From Actinokineospora terrae (GTDB taxonomy: Bacteria; Actinomycetota; Actinomycetes; Mycobacteriales; Pseudonocardiaceae): DNA of 64,000 bases. Shown here one piece after another: positions 61,892 to 64,000 of the stretch. The notes under the pieces are model-generated. The model did not search any database and was not told the origin of the DNA. It was given only the letters and a program-made list of their open reading frames with translations. How positions within the stretch are numbered: the stretch's first letter is position 1; each line of letters opens with the position of its first letter. The DNA lies in the NCBI RefSeq assembly GCF_900111175.1, contig NZ_FOGI01000014.1:62001-126000 (forward strand). The letters are read 5' to 3'. The translations under genes and the position numbers were made by a program.

Positions 61892-62077
61892 TCAGCCGGC
61901 CCGGAGCTCCAGCGCGGTCCCGCAGTCCTTGCAGTCCTCGGCGAGCACGTAGACATCCGCACCGCAGTCGGTGCACGAGCGGAAGCTGCGGTCGAACAGG
62001 TCATCCCGCTGCCTGTGTCGACCACTGAAGAAGCTCAGCACGCCACGCGACTCGGAAGGAAGGCTGTGTCTACCCAT
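61892..62077 (-). CDS. Small zinc-ribbon protein
   Basis: 61 residues from ATG 62077. A basic N-terminal region with SFFSGRHRQRDDLF, then the ribbon CTDCGADVYVLAEDCKDCG with two CxxC pairs for one zinc ion, and LELRAG. Reads as a small zinc-binding protein that may bind DNA, RNA or a protein. 149 bases upstream of the dehydrogenase on the same strand. Confidence 0.75.
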   Translation of the reverse strand: MGRHSLPSESRGVLSFFSGRHRQRDDLFDRSFRSCTDCGADVYVLAEDCKDCGTALELRAG

Positions 62078-62310
62078 GCCGTCCAGGGCACCCCACAGCC
62101 ATGGTCACGAGCAAGTCTCCCCCGTGATCTGTGCGTTATGTCACGGCAACCTCTCACCCGTTGTCACGTACTTGACCTGCACCGTAATCACAGCGCGAAC
62201 ATCACACGGCGATCACACCAACCGTCCCCAGTCAACCCAGGGTGACTTAACCGCCGCCTGTGGCTACCGCTCGTAGCCGCCTCGTTGCTCTCCGGTCGAA
62301 GCGCGCCGAG

Positions 62311-63168
62311 TCAGCCGCGGCTGGCGATGTCGGTGGCGACTGCCAGGACGCGGTGGGCGTTGGAGACGTGGAGGTTCTCGATCATCTTGCCGTCGACAGT
62401 GGCCACGCCCTTGCCCGCGGATTGGGCTTCCTCGAAGGCGGCGATGACCTTCTGGGCGTGGGCGATCTCGGCCTCGGAGGGGGCGAAGACCTCGTTGCAC
62501 GGTTCCAGCTGGCTGGGGTGGATCAGGGTCTTGCCGTCGAAGCCGAGTTGGCGGGATTGGGTGCATTCCTCGGCGAAGCCGGCCAGGTCCTTCACGTCGT
62601 TGTAGACGCCGTCGAGGATGGTTTTTCCTGCGGCTCTAGCACCGAGCAGGGCCAGGGAGAGGCTGGTGAGCAGCGGGCCTCGGCCGGGGACGTGTTCGGC
62701 GTGGAGTTCCTTGGCCAGGTCGTTGGTGCCCAGGACCAGGACCGTGAGCCGGGGAGATGCCGACGCGATCTCGTAGGCGTGCAGCATCGCGATCGGGGTC
62801 TCGATCATCGCCCAGATCGGGATGTCCGCCGGGACCGCGTCCTCGACGCGGCGGACGTCGGCGGCCGAGTTGACCTTGGGGACGACGATGGCGTCGGGCG
62901 ACACCGAGGCGGCGGCCTGGACGTCGTCGGTGAACCACGGGGTGTCGAGGCCGTTGACGCGGATGGTCACCTCGCGGCGGCCGTACCCGCGGGAGGCGAC
63001 GGCGGCGCGGACGCGGTCGCGGCCCTCGACCTTGGCGTCCGGGGTGACCGAGTCCTCCAGGTCGAGGATCAGGGCGTCGGCGTCGAGGGTCTTGGCCTTC
63101 TCCAGGGCGCGTTCGTTGGCGCCGGGCATGTAGAGCACGGAGCGGCGGGGGCGGTCCAGGTCAGCCAC
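62311..63168 (-). CDS. CitE/HpcH-type CoA-ester lyase
   Basis: 285 residues. RRSVLYMPGANERALEKAKT, LDADALILDLEDSV with the Mg-binding Asp/Glu, MIETPIAMLHAYEIA and VLGTNDLAKEL are the lyase signatures; GFDGKTLIHPSQL follows. Cleaves or forms a malyl-, citramalyl- or similar CoA ester. Overlaps its upstream gene by eight bases, so the two lyases are one operon. Confidence 0.9.
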   Translation of the reverse strand: MADLDRPRRSVLYMPGANERALEKAKTLDADALILDLEDSVTPDAKVEGRDRVRAAVASRGYGRREVTIRVNGLDTPWFTDDVQAAASVSPDAIVVPKVNSAADVRRVEDAVPADIPIWAMIETPIAMLHAYEIASASPRLTVLVLGTNDLAKELHAEHVPGRGPLLTSLSLALLGARAAGKTILDGVYNDVKDLAGFAEECTQSRQLGFDGKTLIHPSQLEPCNEVFAPSEAEIAHAQKVIAAFEEAQSAGKGVATVDGKMIENLHVSNAHRVLAVATDIASRG

Positions 63169-64000
63169 GGTTGGCGTCCTCCGAGTAGGCGCGGGCGAGT
63201 TCGGGGTCGCGGGCGGCGAGGGCGTCGGCCAGCTCGACCATCACGCGGCACTGCTTGACGGTGGCGTCGTCCTGCATCTTGCCGTCGAGCATGACCGCGC
63301 CGGTGCCGTCCCCCATGGCCTCGATGACGCGGCGCGCCCACGCGACCTCCGCCGGGTCCGGGGAGAAGACGCGGCGGGCGATCTCGATCTGGCGCGGGTG
63401 CAGGCTCCACGCGCCGACGCAACCGAGCAGGAACGCGTTGCGGAACTGGTCCTCGCACGCGACTACATCAGCGATGTCGCCGAAAGGTCCGTAGTACGGC
63501 AGGATCCCGGCTGCGGCGCAGGCGTCGACCATGCGCGCGACGGTGTAGTGCCAGAGGTCCTGCTGATAGGTCGTACGACCAGTTGTCAGGTCGTCGCCAA
63601 GAGGATCCGTGCGCACCAGATAGCCGGGATGACCGCCGCCGACGCGAGTCGTCTTCATCCGACGGCTCGCGGCCAGATCGGCCGGACCAAGAGAGATGCC
63701 TTGCATGCGGGGGCTCGCGGTAGCGATGTCCTCGACGTTGGCCACACCTGCCGCCGTCTCCAGCAACGCGTGCACCAGGATCGGCCGCGTCAGCCCGGCG
63801 CGGGCCTCCAGCTGGGCCAGCAGCCGGTCGACGTAGTGGATGTCGGCGGCGCTCTCCACCTTCGGCACCATGATCACGTCGAGCTTGTCGCCGATCTCGG
63901 TGACCAGGGTGATCAGGTCGTCGAGCACCCACGGCGAGTCGAGGCTGTTGACCCTGGTCCACAGCTGCGTGTCGCCGAAGTCGGTCGCCCGGCCCACCCG
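63161..64000 (-). CDS. Second CoA-ester lyase, N-terminus beyond the window
   Basis: 279 residues visible. VIMVPKVESAADIHYVDRLL, HALLETAAGVANVEDIATAS and ISLGPADLAASR are HpcH/HpaI/CitE motifs, and AWSLHPRQIEIARRVFSPDP closes the barrel. The frame is open to base 64000, so the start is outside. Paired non-identical lyases occur in ethylmalonyl-CoA gene clusters of actinobacteria as I recall, which would predict ccr and ecm genes beyond the window. Confidence 0.87.
   Translation of the reverse strand, partial: RVGRATDFGDTQLWTRVNSLDSPWVLDDLITLVTEIGDKLDVIMVPKVESAADIHYVDRLLAQLEARAGLTRPILVHALLETAAGVANVEDIATASPRMQGISLGPADLAASRRMKTTRVGGGHPGYLVRTDPLGDDLTTGRTTYQQDLWHYTVARMVDACAAAGILPYYGPFGDIADVVACEDQFRNAFLLGCVGAWSLHPRQIEIARRVFSPDPAEVAWARRVIEAMGDGTGAVMLDGKMQDDATVKQCRVMVELADALAARDPELARAYSEDANRG

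Overview
The window is very GC-rich, densely coding actinobacterial chromosome: GTG starts, 1-4 base start/stop overlaps (GTGA, ATGA) and little intergenic DNA. Gene content and order point to the order Pseudonocardiales (relatives of Actinokineospora, Saccharothrix, Lentzea or Amycolatopsis). From memory, the block from the K+ channel through adnB-adnA, an alpha/beta hydrolase, an MGMT-like protein, a TIGR02569 protein, moeZ, a DUF3152 protein, a TetR regulator, DUF3107, a ferritin-like protein, an RhlE-like helicase and a propeller protein follows the Rv3200c-Rv3212 neighbourhood of Mycobacterium tuberculosis with insertions. lpqY-sugA-sugB-sugC plus its upstream neighbour resembles Rv1234-Rv1238. 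No rRNA, tRNA, transposase or CRISPR array was recognised.

Layout. 1-4.7 kb: envelope proteins, a surface metallopeptidase, a K+ channel and a KAP-family P-loop NTPase whose C-terminus is a ribosomal L7/L12-type domain. 4.7-11.2 kb: AdnB and AdnA, the double-strand-break resection helicase-nuclease. 11.3-15.5 kb: hydrolase, alkyltransferase-like protein, pirin, TPR protein and lipoproteins. 15.5-15.8 kb: a composite intergenic repeat. 15.9-21 kb: a nitrate assimilation operon (catalytic reductase, FAD/[2Fe-2S] reductase, NarK transporter). 21-35.4 kb: moeZ, DUF3152, hydrolases, two TetR regulators, a PP2C phosphatase, an AurF-like diiron protein, the propeller protein, the DEAD-box helicase, the ferritin-like protein and DUF3107. 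35.7-37.8 kb: a chemoreceptor and a GAF protein flanked by terminator hairpins. 37.9-45.6 kb: housekeeping genes (RecB-type nuclease, ArsC, MarC, PHP, PH-domain, Nudix, DUF2332, MaoC, CorA) and several very small membrane proteins. 45.6-45.9 kb: a second, inverted copy of the composite repeat.

45.9-52.0 kb holds a tandemly duplicated type VII secretion-associated cassette. Each copy reads PPE-like protein, EspC-like protein with a YxxxD signal, EspG-like chaperone. No ESX core gene lies nearby. In copy 2 the EspC-like protein has gained about 360 proline-rich residues at its N-terminus. 52.4-55.5 kb: a ParB-like protein, a membrane protein, a heptanucleotide repeat tract and a secreted I36-type inhibitor. 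55.6-60.5 kb: an LpqY-SugABC-type sugar importer and a stress-type membrane protein. 60.5-64 kb: an acyl-CoA dehydrogenase, a zinc ribbon protein and two CitE/HpcH-type CoA lyases, an arrangement seen in ethylmalonyl-CoA-type or branched-chain acyl-CoA pathways; the last gene runs off the end.

The most unusual items are the KAP-L12 fusion, the duplicated EspG/EspC/PPE-like cassette with its proline-rich variant, the paired intergenic repeats, and a possible leader peptide whose stop overlaps an alternative corA start.
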